NCBI RefSeq assembly: GCF_901709675.1
Contig: NC_051094.1
Location: 2,274,501 to 2,338,500 of the forward strand
Direction of reading: 5' to 3'
Source: Syngnathus acus
Lineage: Eukaryota > Chordata > Actinopteri > Syngnathiformes > Syngnathidae
DNA length: 64,000 nt
Position 1 is the stretch's first letter. The number at the start of each line of letters is the position of its first letter. Under the pieces are notes generated by a model, which was given only the letters and a program-made list of their open reading frames with translations, was not told the origin of the DNA and did no database searches. Position numbers and translations under genes: made by a program. Positions 55,248-64,000 of this stretch are shown here, piece after piece.

Positions 55248-55267
55248 GGGGTGAGGGAGGGGTGGGG
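55248..55267 (+). other. G-quadruplex motif in the mef2c 3' UTR
   Basis: Four G runs (GGGG, GGG, GGGG, GGGG) separated by loops of 3, 1 and 1 bases on the sense strand, directly after an A13 run. It fulfils the standard quadruplex pattern and would form in the RNA. Confidence 0.6.
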
Positions 55268-56390
55268 TGAGGAGCACCCTCTGATCCAAGAGTAAGGTGT
55301 AATCAATAAGCCTCTGGATCTAGTATTAACTATCAGTATTATTAAAGGAGGAAAAAGAAAACAGAAAAAAACAATTGTACGATACACTTGCTTATATTTT
55401 CTTATGAAAGGAATACAATGCAAAGCATTTTGTGGCTTTTTGTAGTTTCTATAAGCCAGAATGTGTTTTTGATAGCTTTGCTAATAAGAGAAGGATAGTG
55501 GAGGGGGGGGGGGGGGGTTAGTGCATGGGCTTTGGAGCCCAAAGCCATGAAACAGACTGAGATCCAATGCTTTGCTGAACTGTTTTATCTTTGTAGAGGT
55601 TTGTTATTAAACGTGTATTTCTAATTATATATAATAATGGTAATATTAAGAATCTTTAAAAAAAAAAAATCTGTGAAATTAACATGCTTGTGTATAGCTT
55701 TCTAATATATAAATATATATAATAATTTTTTTGTTGTTGTTTTCTTAGTGGAGTTTCAATGTGCAGTCGCACATGTTTGGTTTGTTTTCCTTTGAGCCCT
55801 GAGCAGAGCTGGTAAAGAAATCACACAATCACGATCTGACCCCAACACGCATTTGTCGTCTCACGTCTCATCCTTAAGCTTAATTAACTTATTGAACATA
55901 ACCTTGTTGTCCCTCCTTCAGTTCGACACAACTTGAGCTTGTCATATCCAAGCCGTGCAATTTTCCTTGTTAGCAATTTAACTAATGCAATTTTGCAAAT
56001 GGATGGTGAGGAATAACTCTCAAATCATTTGCATTGCTAATTTGATTCCGTATGTCCTCCGGTAGAATTATTTTCCAATCAAACATCATTTGCTCGACAG
56101 GAAAATGTGATCACCAGTCGCTAATTTCTGATCGATAGCTCTTTTGATGACCCAAACTAGCCACTTATCTCTGCCTCTGAGTCATGTATCTGCTGTCATT
56201 TAAGTGTTATGATATTTCAATGTGCATATTTCATGCAGGTTCACTTTGTTGTTACTGTATAGTCTGTGCATTCAAACGGGGGCAGAGCCTCTATAGCAGT
56301 GTTCTTCTCACTCTTATTTTTTTTTTTTAATTCAGTACAAAAAGGCTGAGAGGGAAAAATAAAAGATGTTTGAGGCGAGCGAGTGGAGAA

Positions 56391-56397
56391 ACCAAAG
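56391..56397 (+). promoter_or_regulatory. miR-9 seed match (7mer-m8) in mef2c 3' UTR
   Basis: ACCAAAG pairs with nucleotides 2-8 of miR-9-5p. It lies before the AATAAA at 56476, so it is inside the shorter predicted UTR. Confidence 0.4.
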
Positions 56398-56475
56398 CCA
56401 GTGGCATTTGTGTGTTGTAAACTTCTTATTTACACATTCATTTATGTTTTTATTTTGCAAGCATTGAAAGATGAC

Positions 56476-56481
56476 AATAAA
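56476..56481 (+). terminator. candidate mef2c polyadenylation signal
   Basis: Canonical AATAAA in an A-rich context, with a GT-rich stretch 60-70 bases downstream. Competing signals are at 56358 and 57509. Confidence 0.45.
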
Positions 56482-56693
56482 AAAAAAATATTCAAATGCA
56501 CAATTTCTTTCACACTTTAACTCCACTCAAGTCCAGGTTGACTTTGTGTCGATGCCAACAACATTTGCCCCCACTTGTGCATCGAATTTGAGTGAGCGTG
56601 CGCGCGCGTGCTTAGAAGCGAAAAGTCACGTGACCGTAATTCGCATCTATTCACTGGTGTCATGTCCTGGTGATCAATTACAGTTCAAATTTA

Positions 56694-56701
56694 ACCAAAG
56701 A
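56694..56701 (+). promoter_or_regulatory. miR-9 seed match (8mer) in extended mef2c 3' UTR
   Basis: ACCAAAGA is the full 8-mer site for miR-9-5p. It would be present only if transcripts read through to the AATAAA at 57509 or beyond. Confidence 0.35.
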
Positions 56702-58545
56702 CATGAATTTATATTTTCTTGCTGTTGTTGTTGCAATTACTATTTTTTTTTTTTTTTCATCTGTTGATCAGTTGCTGTGTTTTCGTTGAGATTAAAAATG
56801 AAAAGTCATGTTGGTACCTCCAAATGACCCAAGCAGTACCTCCGCTGATGTATTGTGCGGTCACTTTGCAGTGCAAATGGGAGAGCATCCATCCACCTGT
56901 ACAGCCATGTGTAATAGCAAACCATGCCTCTTTGTTACTCCACATTGTGTGGTTTATTTAAATCTTGAGGGGGAAAAAAAAAAAGCGGGATCTGTTTCTG
57001 TTCAATGCTTAAATCCGTCGGTCTGTAGTGTGAAATGTAGCTTGTGTTAACCCAGGGACTGGGGCAGCTTCGGAAGTTTGGTGCAGAATTTGAGCGGCAT
57101 AAGCTGGCCTTTGTCGCCACTTGACTCATGGTGATGGTGTTCAATGAAAAGTGTGTGGAACTGGACTGGACTGAGCTGCCTGTGGTGGGGCTGGAATACA
57201 CAAGTCTCCTCGACTAGAGAGGAGTTGAACTGTTTGTACTTTGCAGAGATTTCAGTAAACTTACTGGCTTTCTTAGTTATCCTCATCGTGACTTGGTGTG
57301 ACTTCATTGTGTTGGACTCGTTTCTGCATGCAGGCTTTTTGTTTCAGTGCGGATTCAAAAGAGCCCTTCCCCGTGGAAGTGGTGCAAAGAGATGTTGCGC
57401 AACACTCAAATGGCGACAAAACGCAGGACTACTAATCGCAATTTCTCTTAATTACAAGGAGGGCTTATTTACATTTATTTGAATTCATTTTTGAAAGCAA
57501 ATAATAATAATAAACCCTACTATTTGGCAAATACACAGTAGTACTTTTTTAACCATTAATAGGCCTGTAGTGGTCCCAACTATTTGAAGGCCCCTTCTCT
57601 TTTTTCCCGTTTCATTTATAGTCAGATAAACCGAAATTGTAAATGTTTGAATTCTTTGCAGCTTGACGTCGTATGACTTGCTTTTTATTTATTTTTTATT
57701 TTACAGGTTTTGTTTCAGTCCTCCCGTACCTCACCTTTGTTAAATTCGTTCCATCATTGACAAAAACGCATGTGTATCTAAATACTGTATTGAAGAAACT
57801 CCTGTCGGTAATAATATAATTAATCTAAATGTGCTTGTAAAACGAATATTATAGCCCAGTAACATTTCTATACAGTGTGAACTCGCGAGCGTTCATATTT
57901 ATTGATGAACACATTAAAAAATCCATTGTGTTTTTAAGATATCCAAACAAGAAAAATTGTATTTTAGCAGTGCATATTTAAACAATGAGAACAACACTAG
58001 CGCTATTTGAACGAATACATCCTGTTGTATTAACTTTGAAAACACGTTGAAAATAAATATGAGCACCATACCAAGGATAGGCTAATATAAATGTGTTGCA
58101 AATAAAAAATCTCATTCCGAGTACATAATAAACAGGATGGATGGAAATCTAAATGCTCAATTGGACCAAATGTCGTAATCAGTGTGGCGCTATACACTTT
58201 TTGTAATTCCGTTTTCTTTGCACTGTATGCACATCAAATTGAAACAAATACACGTTTTTATTTTGAATAAAAGAAATTAAGCAGAAATTAAAAAAAAAAC
58301 ATAACGTCAACATCTGCATTTAAACCTAATCGACCTGGTCAATTTGTATAATCAAGACACGTCTCACATTTTGAAACTGCAAAAATATAAAAGTACAAGA
58401 AATATTTGAATGTATAAGATTTTCATCGATTGCACAGAGTATTTTCTAATCAATGATCATTTTTGTCTTCATGGAAAACGTGCATTTAATGATTTACACT
58501 TCTCGGCCGCGCTTTCCAGTCCAGTTGTAGCCATTCTCCATTCCG

Positions 58546-58560
58546 CCACTAGATGTCAGC
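58546..58560 (+). promoter_or_regulatory. CTCF-like site between mef2c and the miR-9 gene
   Basis: CCACTAGATGTCAGC differs at one position from the CTCF core CCASYAGRKGGCRS. It sits in a small GC-rich patch (58500-58610) between two differently regulated genes, where an insulator would make sense. Confidence 0.3.
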
Positions 58561-59162
58561 ATTAGGTCGTGGAGTGGAGCGGAGCTCTTTCTTCGTCGTC
58601 TTGGGTTAAGTATGACATTGTCCATTTTTTATTATCATTATTTTCTCACAAATACACGTTTTAAAACTGTTAAGTACAGATGAAGGCCATCTCAAATCAC
58701 CAAATATTATAATATTTTAACTATAGTTAAACTGTGAATAACTTTAACAAACAACAATGGCAGAAAGACAATGGAAAGATGCTAAAGGACAATGCATGCT
58801 AATGTTAATCAACGCACCATGACAAGTGCAAGCAAAGAATTAAAAGGTCTCTAGCGTTTTCTATCTTTGTTTTTTCTTTTAACCTTTCTCTTCATTGAGA
58901 GTTTTTGATCATATGTAGCCTACAAAATAGTAAAATGTTAAGTTGCTATTTTTAATTGCCATAATTGTATTTTATTAAAGCATATATTGCACTTCGGTTT
59001 AAACTTAATGTTAGCCTCTGTAGTCATCACATGTGTTGTACGTTCTTTTACTAATCAAACATTTGAGGGAAAAATAGCTGCAAACACACATTTCTGACGA
59101 TTGAACATTTGAGAAAAACAATTAATCTTCATTCTAACTTAATTGCTATACTGTAATTCCAG

Positions 59163-59704
59163 GGCCGTTGAATACATTATTTCTGTCCATGCGTGCTGCG
59201 TTAACAAAGGTAAGTAAACATTTGCTCTGTTAAACTAAAAAAGGACGCAATGTAAACATTCCACATTATATTCAATCACAAAATTGGCAAAACACAATTT
59301 ATACAGTTCCATAAACTCTAGAAAAATCCAAAACCATTGGAATTATGTTAAAATGTGTGTATTGGGATCCTATATGGGGAAATTTAGCATCCAAATGTGC
59401 CAGGTGGGCATCAAACCTGTCATGCAAACATCATCATCATCTTTTGACTCTTTAGGGCGCAGCCAGGTCGCTGACCACTCGTGATGAGCCACGCACGACG
59501 CGACATGATTTACGTCCCCATACCTTTGTGTGCAAACTTCAAGACGAGGAATGAACATGCTGTCATGAGAGGTAAGGTCACGTGGCGTTTTCTTATGAAT
59601 ACAATGTATTTCATGGCAGGCATGTGAACAGTGAATGGATAAAAGTTAAAATTTTGTGTGCAGACGATTTATGTCACTGCACTCCCAACAAGCAGGACTT
59701 TTGA
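59163..59704 (+). other. possible small spliced transcript with a 42-codon frame
   Basis: Acceptor and donor signals define possible exons 59163-59209 (donor GTAAGT), 59456-59571 (acceptor CTCTTTAG, donor GTAAGG) and a third from 59664 (acceptor TTGTGTGCAG). Joining the last two gives a frame from ATG 59484 to TGA 59704 that begins MSHARRDMIYVPIPLCANFK. No family is recognised. It could be upstream exons of the miR-9 host RNA, or chance. Confidence 0.2.
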
Positions 59705-60159
59705 AACCATGTCTTGTTTTATTTGAATGGCTTTTTAAATGTCGTTTCTCCGTCGCCATTGTTGGAGAAATGCTTGCTAGATGCAGCCAATGTGACTATT
59801 TATCGCTCATTTGCATCATTTCTTTAAATCTCGGAATTTTAGCTGTTTTATCATCATAAAAAGCCCGCAATTATTTACCCGTTTTAACAGCAATGATATC
59901 ATTGTGAGAAATAAATAACGGTAAATAGTCAGGTGCGTCAATAAATACAAAGCGATTAAATCACATTGCATTCAGACTGAAAATAAGAATACCGCGTCGG
60001 AGAACGTGGCAGCGTGCAGTCTTCTCAGTAGGAGGGGGGGAAAAAAAAAAATCTTGTTCGAGGTTTCCACGCATGCAGGAGCCGCTCGTCTTCTTCTACT
60101 TCTCTTCATTGTGGTCCAAAGCAGATCAATAAGACAATGCTGTATATTTAAACGCCCAC

Positions 60160-60164
<5 letters not shown>

Positions 60165-60193
<29 letters not shown>
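60165..60193. repeat. poly(A) run, 29 bases
   Basis: Uninterrupted A homopolymer, possibly the tail of a retroposed sequence, though no element body is recognisable upstream. Confidence 0.9.
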
Positions 60194-60197
<4 letters not shown>

Positions 60198-60254
60198 AAA
60201 GGGTGGACCATTAGTCCGTCTGCGACCACGCAGGCACACTGACTGGGTAGTTGG

Positions 60255-60345
60255 AGCTGAATTTGCATATTCGGTTGGCTAATTACCTTGGCGTATTTAA
60301 ATATGGCTGCGCGTTCGACGTCACTGGACGTGCACGCGCAACCTA
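60255..60345. promoter_or_regulatory. candidate promoter/enhancer for the miR-9 host transcript
   Basis: Within 90 bases: POU octamer ATTTGCAT (60261-60268), homeodomain core CTAATTAC (60279-60286), a TATA-like TATTTAAATA (60294-60303) and a near-consensus CRE, CGACGTCA (60316-60323). CREB control has been reported for human miR-9-2. The position between mef2c and the hairpin fits the host RNA start, but the strand and start site are not determined. Confidence 0.3.
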
Positions 60346-60689
60346 ACTATAGTCTGAATCAATTAGACAGGGAGGGCTTCCTTTTTCACAGTCGTTATTA
60401 TAATAATGATAAAGCACATTTGCCACATGATGACAATAGTTAATAAATAAAATGTCATACTGGTAAAAAAAATTATATTATCTATAACATTTCTTTATTA
60501 ATATTCGAGCAAACTAGTCATCACAACATTTTATTTTACCCACAAGAAAATTTGCTATGGGTTACATGTTTTTTCACTGATTTGTTGTGTTTATATTTCT
60601 TAGAACTTTACACTACGACTATAAATGTGATCGCTATTTAAACCCTTTGTGCTTCCTTCACTATATGACTGACGTGTTGGTATTATGCA

Positions 60690-60842
60690 TGTGTCGCCTG
60701 GGTTCAGTTCCCACACATTCACTAACAATATAAATGTGAAATTGAATGCTTGTGACCTGTGATTGACTGGCGACCAGTCCCGGGTACAGTCTGCCTTTCG
60801 ACCAAAAGTCTCCAAGAATAAGTGGCATAGAAAATGGAATTT
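60690..60842 (+). repeat. degraded LINE/SINE 3' region
   Basis: Contains GATTGACTGGCGACCAGTCC followed by CGGGTACAGTCTGCC and, at the right end, AATAAGTGGCATAGAAAATGG. This is the familiar order of the shared 3' tail of fish L2-type elements. It is diverged and has lost the terminal ATGGATGG units. Confidence 0.6.
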
Positions 60843-61159
60843 AAGTGTATTTTGTGCGTTGGTGCGGTGTTTTTTTTTTTTTTTTTTTAGGGTGGGGGGT
60901 GGCAGAAGCACATTTTTGTAACAAAAGAACTTGGGGGGCACTTGGTTGGATTTCTGAGCACGTCCTCGCGCAGAAGGATGGAACCCCCCCCCCCTCCCGC
61001 CAATCATCATCCCCACCACCATCATCATCAACCCAACCAACCGACTGAAAACTTTTTCTTCTATTTGGTGGCAGTATGGGAAAGTTGTCTTGTGCCCCCC
61101 CCAGCACCCACCCCCTCCCTTTTGCATCCATCCCTCCCCCTCTCCCCCCCAACTCCGTC

Positions 61160-61372
61160 TATCATGTGCCTGGGATATGATCACACTGTGCTCAGAGCGG
61201 CTGCAGCATGCTTCAAATGCAGGTTATTCTACAAAGTGCACGCTGTGTCCATCCCCACCCCAGCCCATTTCCCTTTTTCGTTATTTATTTTTCAACGGGA
61301 TATTTGAGGGGATAGTGGTTGACGACCAGACACCACGGACCACTCACTTCTTTTGACTCACCTTTGTAGGAA
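61160..61372 (+). other. possible non-coding exon with strong donor
   Basis: Ends GGAA before GTAAGTAC at 61373, a near-perfect donor, and the preceding 200 bases are non-repetitive. It lies 2.2 kb before the miR-9 hairpin on the same strand and could be an early exon of its host RNA. The frames are short and unrecognised. Confidence 0.25.
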
Positions 61373-62579
61373 GTAAGTACAACTTTTACGTCTTGTTCTG
61401 GGAATAGAATAGAACTGGTGGTCACGGCGTTTGTGCACACATTGGTTTCGGGCGAAAACAAAAGTTTCGGGTTGTAAATGTCTCTTTGGTTTTGACCCAC
61501 TTTGAGATTGCTGAAATTATCTTCTAGAACCATCTACAGTACTTGACATATTTTCACAACAAATAAGAAATTAATTGTAGTAATCTCGTATTGTAGCACT
61601 TAACTAGATGGCTGCGATGCGTCATTAAAATAACGTTATAATAACTATATTTGATGCTGCATGTAGATGAAGTCGGATCGAATTGCTTAAATCGTCATTA
61701 TATGTGAAACCATAGTTCCACCTCTAACGTCACACGCGGTTGTGCTATTTCGTCATCCGCATCACAAAGAAACGTGTGCATTTATAGGTGCGTATTTATG
61801 TCTTCAAAAATTTGTTTTATTCAACTTTTTTTAATAATGCGTTGTGATGACGTGACCTGTATTCATGCTTGTGCGCGTGTGTGCGCGCTCGTGGCAGGCC
61901 CGTTGTGGAGCCTTAATGAGCTGGCCTTTCTATATTGATCATTATAATTTACAATATGAAGGGGGTTTTTAATTCAAGATTGCAGAGATATAACTAAACA
62001 AAAAATTCATGCTTTTTGGATACATTTATCATGTTTTGTGTGGATCATATCGAAGATGCCACATTGTGGATAAATGTATGCAAGAATATAAGAGAATCCA
62101 AACATAATGTTGGATTTAAAAAGTCTATTATTTAATGTATATGTCAAAGTGCATCATTTGGCTCCTTTTTACACCTGCCGAGTTAGCTCCGCCCACCTCC
62201 GACACTGGCGTGAGTGGGACCTCTTGGAAAGTGAATGACGTGATTGACAAACATAAATCTGATTGTCACTCGCAAATTAAGAGATTTGATTGGTGTATGT
62301 CGTGTTTAACGGCATCGAAATGAACGAAAAAGCAGCATGCATGCCCGGGCGAAATAATTCTATCCCATATTTTGCTCTCATACATTCTGAGATGTCCAGC
62401 CAACTACTCACACTTCGCCATGTGCACGGGGGGGAAACAAGTAATACACGGACACGTTGAAGGAGGCGACGGTGCCATTGTAGTCCACGCTGCGGATGCG
62501 CAAAAAAAAAAAAAAAAAAAAATGGAAGCGATAAGGATTTTGACGCATGGAACAGCAAGCGAGAGCTTAATATTGCTTT

Positions 62580-64000
62580 TGTAAAAGCAGCCTCTTTATC
62601 GTCGCAGTTATCTCAGTTTCCTCCATTCAAACGCAATACAGTCGCTCCCATCACGAGGTAAAATTAAAAAAAAAATCTTTGCGGAGAAAAACGACGTGCG
62701 CGGTGCTGCTCGCCGCACAAGGCGGACGTTTTCCCTCCAGCGCGGACGGATTAGGAGGGACGAGGATGAGGAGGAGGATGAGAAGGCGGTGGGGGTGTGA
62801 TTTTGCTTTTTTTTTTTTTCTTCATGACATCACCGTATTTACATGCTCGTGGTCCGAGGCCTTTGACCTCACCGGGGTTGGTCCATATTTTGTCCAGCCT
62901 CCCTATCAAGCATTGGGGATGGCCCCTTTACTTCCACACTGCTTGCAGAGCGGGAGGGGAGCATGCTCGCCGCCTGCACATGGGACCCTCGGGCTGCGGG
63001 GCTGCGAGGTTGCGAGGCAGCGGCTCTCCAGCTCTGCTGTAGGTTGGAGCTGCGCGGACGATCTGACTCTCACAAAGCAAGCTCGCGACTTCATAATCTG
63101 AAACATTAGCGTCCTTATTCCCTGCGCTGTGGTTGCACTTTCCACGGGGAAGCCGGATTTCCCTCCTCACGCCTTCCCTGCGTGCTGGTTCTCCTCCGGC
63201 CTCACAGGATATCTATGGCTGCTCCACGACGACTTAATAGAGGCGAACGAGTCTTTTGTGGGATTCGGGCTGATTTGCATTGCAGATGAGGGCCCCTGTG
63301 CAAGGATGACTGCACTCTATAGCCGGCCTACTTCAACTCACTCATATTGCCTCATGTCAAGTGAATATAACATTAACATTGGGATTATATTTCTTTTTTT
63401 CTCAACCTCTTTCGCATGGAAGAATTTTTGCATCCTGTGTAGTGACCAGCAATGGCAAAAAAAAGGGAATATAAGGCAGAATGTGATTTTCTAAAGGATG
63501 TCTTTTTTTTTTTTTTCCTGCTTTAATTTATTTGAATTCTAAGAGATGGAAAGTTGGAGACCAGAGGCGGAGGTGTGCATGTGGATTATTGCAGAAGATT
63601 AGGAAGTGGGTTGTTATCTTTGGTTATCTAGCTGTATGAGTGTTCTGCTCGTCATAAAGCTAGATAACCGAAAGTAAAAACCACTTCCAGACTCATCGAG
63701 GACATGCACCATTTATTTATTTTTTTCCAATTTATTTTTCCTGGACTTGACACGTAAAAATCTATATATTCAATGTAATTGTTATTTACTTTGTCATTTA
63801 TGAGACAGTGTATATACGGTGCTTCTATGCACACATCAACCATCATAATATTCGCTTGATTATATTTTACGGGGGAATTAGTTACATTTAGTGTATTTCT
63901 GCATGTTCGAGTCAGGTCAGGAAACGACGCTGGCATCCCAGAGCAAGGGCCTAATAATTAGGATGTATGAGGAGGGGGCTGACAAAAAAGTGGAGAGTTG
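62580..64000 (+). ncRNA. presumed miR-9 host lncRNA region (LINC00461-like), incomplete at window end
   Basis: This stretch surrounds the miR-9 hairpin and is GC-richer and more complex than the spacer. In human, miR-9-2 is carried by LINC00461, which follows MEF2C in the same orientation. The open frames here (for example 62679-63101 and 63129-63494) have no protein features. Exon limits cannot be read. A POU octamer ATTTGCAT lies at 63273-63280. The transcript probably continues beyond 64000. Confidence 0.4.
63602..63688 (+). ncRNA. miR-9 precursor (mir-9-2 type)
   Basis: The mature miR-9-5p is present in full at 63617-63639 (starts TCTTTGGTTATCTAGC) and miR-9-3p at 63654-63675 (starts ATAAAGCTAGATAACC). 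They sit on the two arms of an 87-nt hairpin whose outer stem is GGAAGTGG pairing with CCACTTCC, with a short loop GTGTTCTGCTCGTC. The flanks and loop most resemble the mir-9-2 paralogue. miR-9 is a neural-progenitor microRNA that restrains Hes/Her genes and others. The downstream position and same strand as mef2c match the human MEF2C/MIR9-2 locus, supporting orthology. Confidence 0.97.

Larger units (their letters stand above)
54560..56481 (+). other. mef2c 3' UTR, with possible extension to about 57.5 kb
   Basis: No coding frame follows the TGA. The region is long and AT-rich, with an ATTAAA at 55606-55611 and AATAAA at 56358-56363 and 56476-56481, the last followed by an A run and, 60-70 bases on, a GT-rich TGACTTTGTGTCG. 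A later AATAAA at 57509-57514 may give a longer form. It contains a Pumilio-type UGUAAAUA (55079-55086), G runs (55103-55115, 55503-55517) and a G-quadruplex motif. A long UTR is usual for vertebrate MEF2C. Confidence 0.65.
57515..60254. other. AT-rich spacer between mef2c and the miR-9 domain
   Basis: No recognised gene. It holds a CTCF-like site at 58546, a chain of splice-like signals at 59.16-59.70 kb, and an A29 run at 60165. The rest is AT-rich, low-information DNA. Confidence 0.6.

Noticed and set aside
60600-61184. 194-codon frame on the minus strand
   Set aside because: Driven by G-rich and A-rich tracts (GGGG, KKKKKK), and it overlaps a degraded LINE-type repeat.
61518-61542. REST/RE1-like sequence near the miR-9 gene
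   Set aside because: Only about 13 of 21 consensus positions match, and the central GG is lost.
62679-63494. Two 120-140 codon frames near the miR-9 hairpin
   Set aside because: No recognisable motifs, and they lie in the presumed host lncRNA region. More likely non-coding.
57515-64000. A tmem161b start, expected further along by human gene order
   Set aside because: No frame resembling the protein's N-terminus was found. The gene, if linked, lies beyond the window.

Overview
The window is vertebrate, almost certainly teleost fish, genomic DNA. It carries one recognisable protein-coding gene, an intron-rich mef2c (myocyte enhancer factor 2C) on the + strand, and one recognisable RNA gene, a miR-9 precursor of the mir-9-2 type, also on + and about 9 kb beyond the mef2c stop codon. 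The teleost assignment rests on the compact gene (all coding exons in 29 kb), a Tc1/mariner transposase scrap, hAT-type and TA-flanked MITEs, and degraded LINE-tail repeats of the kind common in fish. I cannot tell from the sequence whether this is the mef2ca or the mef2cb ohnolog.

Layout. 1-7.3 kb: upstream non-coding DNA with a GC-rich patch near 1.24-1.60 kb and scattered repeats. 7.3-7.8 kb: probable promoter and non-coding first exon, with a clear splice donor at 7812. 7.8-25.4 kb: long intron 1 with several candidate regulatory clusters, including a possible muscle module at 16.4-16.5 kb. 25.4-54.6 kb: second UTR exon, start codon at 25615, the MADS/MEF2 exons, the two mutually exclusive alpha exons (44.2-44.6 kb, 170 nt apart), the transactivation-domain exons including an 8-residue beta microexon (52219-52242), and the last exon with an in-frame alternative acceptor that defines the gamma segment. 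The assembled alpha1/beta+/gamma+ protein is 481 residues. 54.6 to about 56.5-57.5 kb: 3' UTR. 57.5-64 kb: spacer, candidate promoter and exon signals, and the miR-9 hairpin at 63602-63688, presumably inside the fish counterpart of the LINC00461 host transcript, which runs off the window.

How the parts fit. MEF2C is a MADS-box activator of heart, skeletal muscle, craniofacial and neuronal programmes. All three classical MEF2C splice choices (alpha, beta, gamma) can be read directly here. The order mef2c then mir-9-2 in the same orientation matches the human locus. The mef2c 3' region contains an 8-mer and a 7-mer match to the miR-9 seed, so the two neighbours may form a local regulatory pair. 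The many candidate enhancers were identified by reading motif clusters only, without alignment, and are given low confidence.
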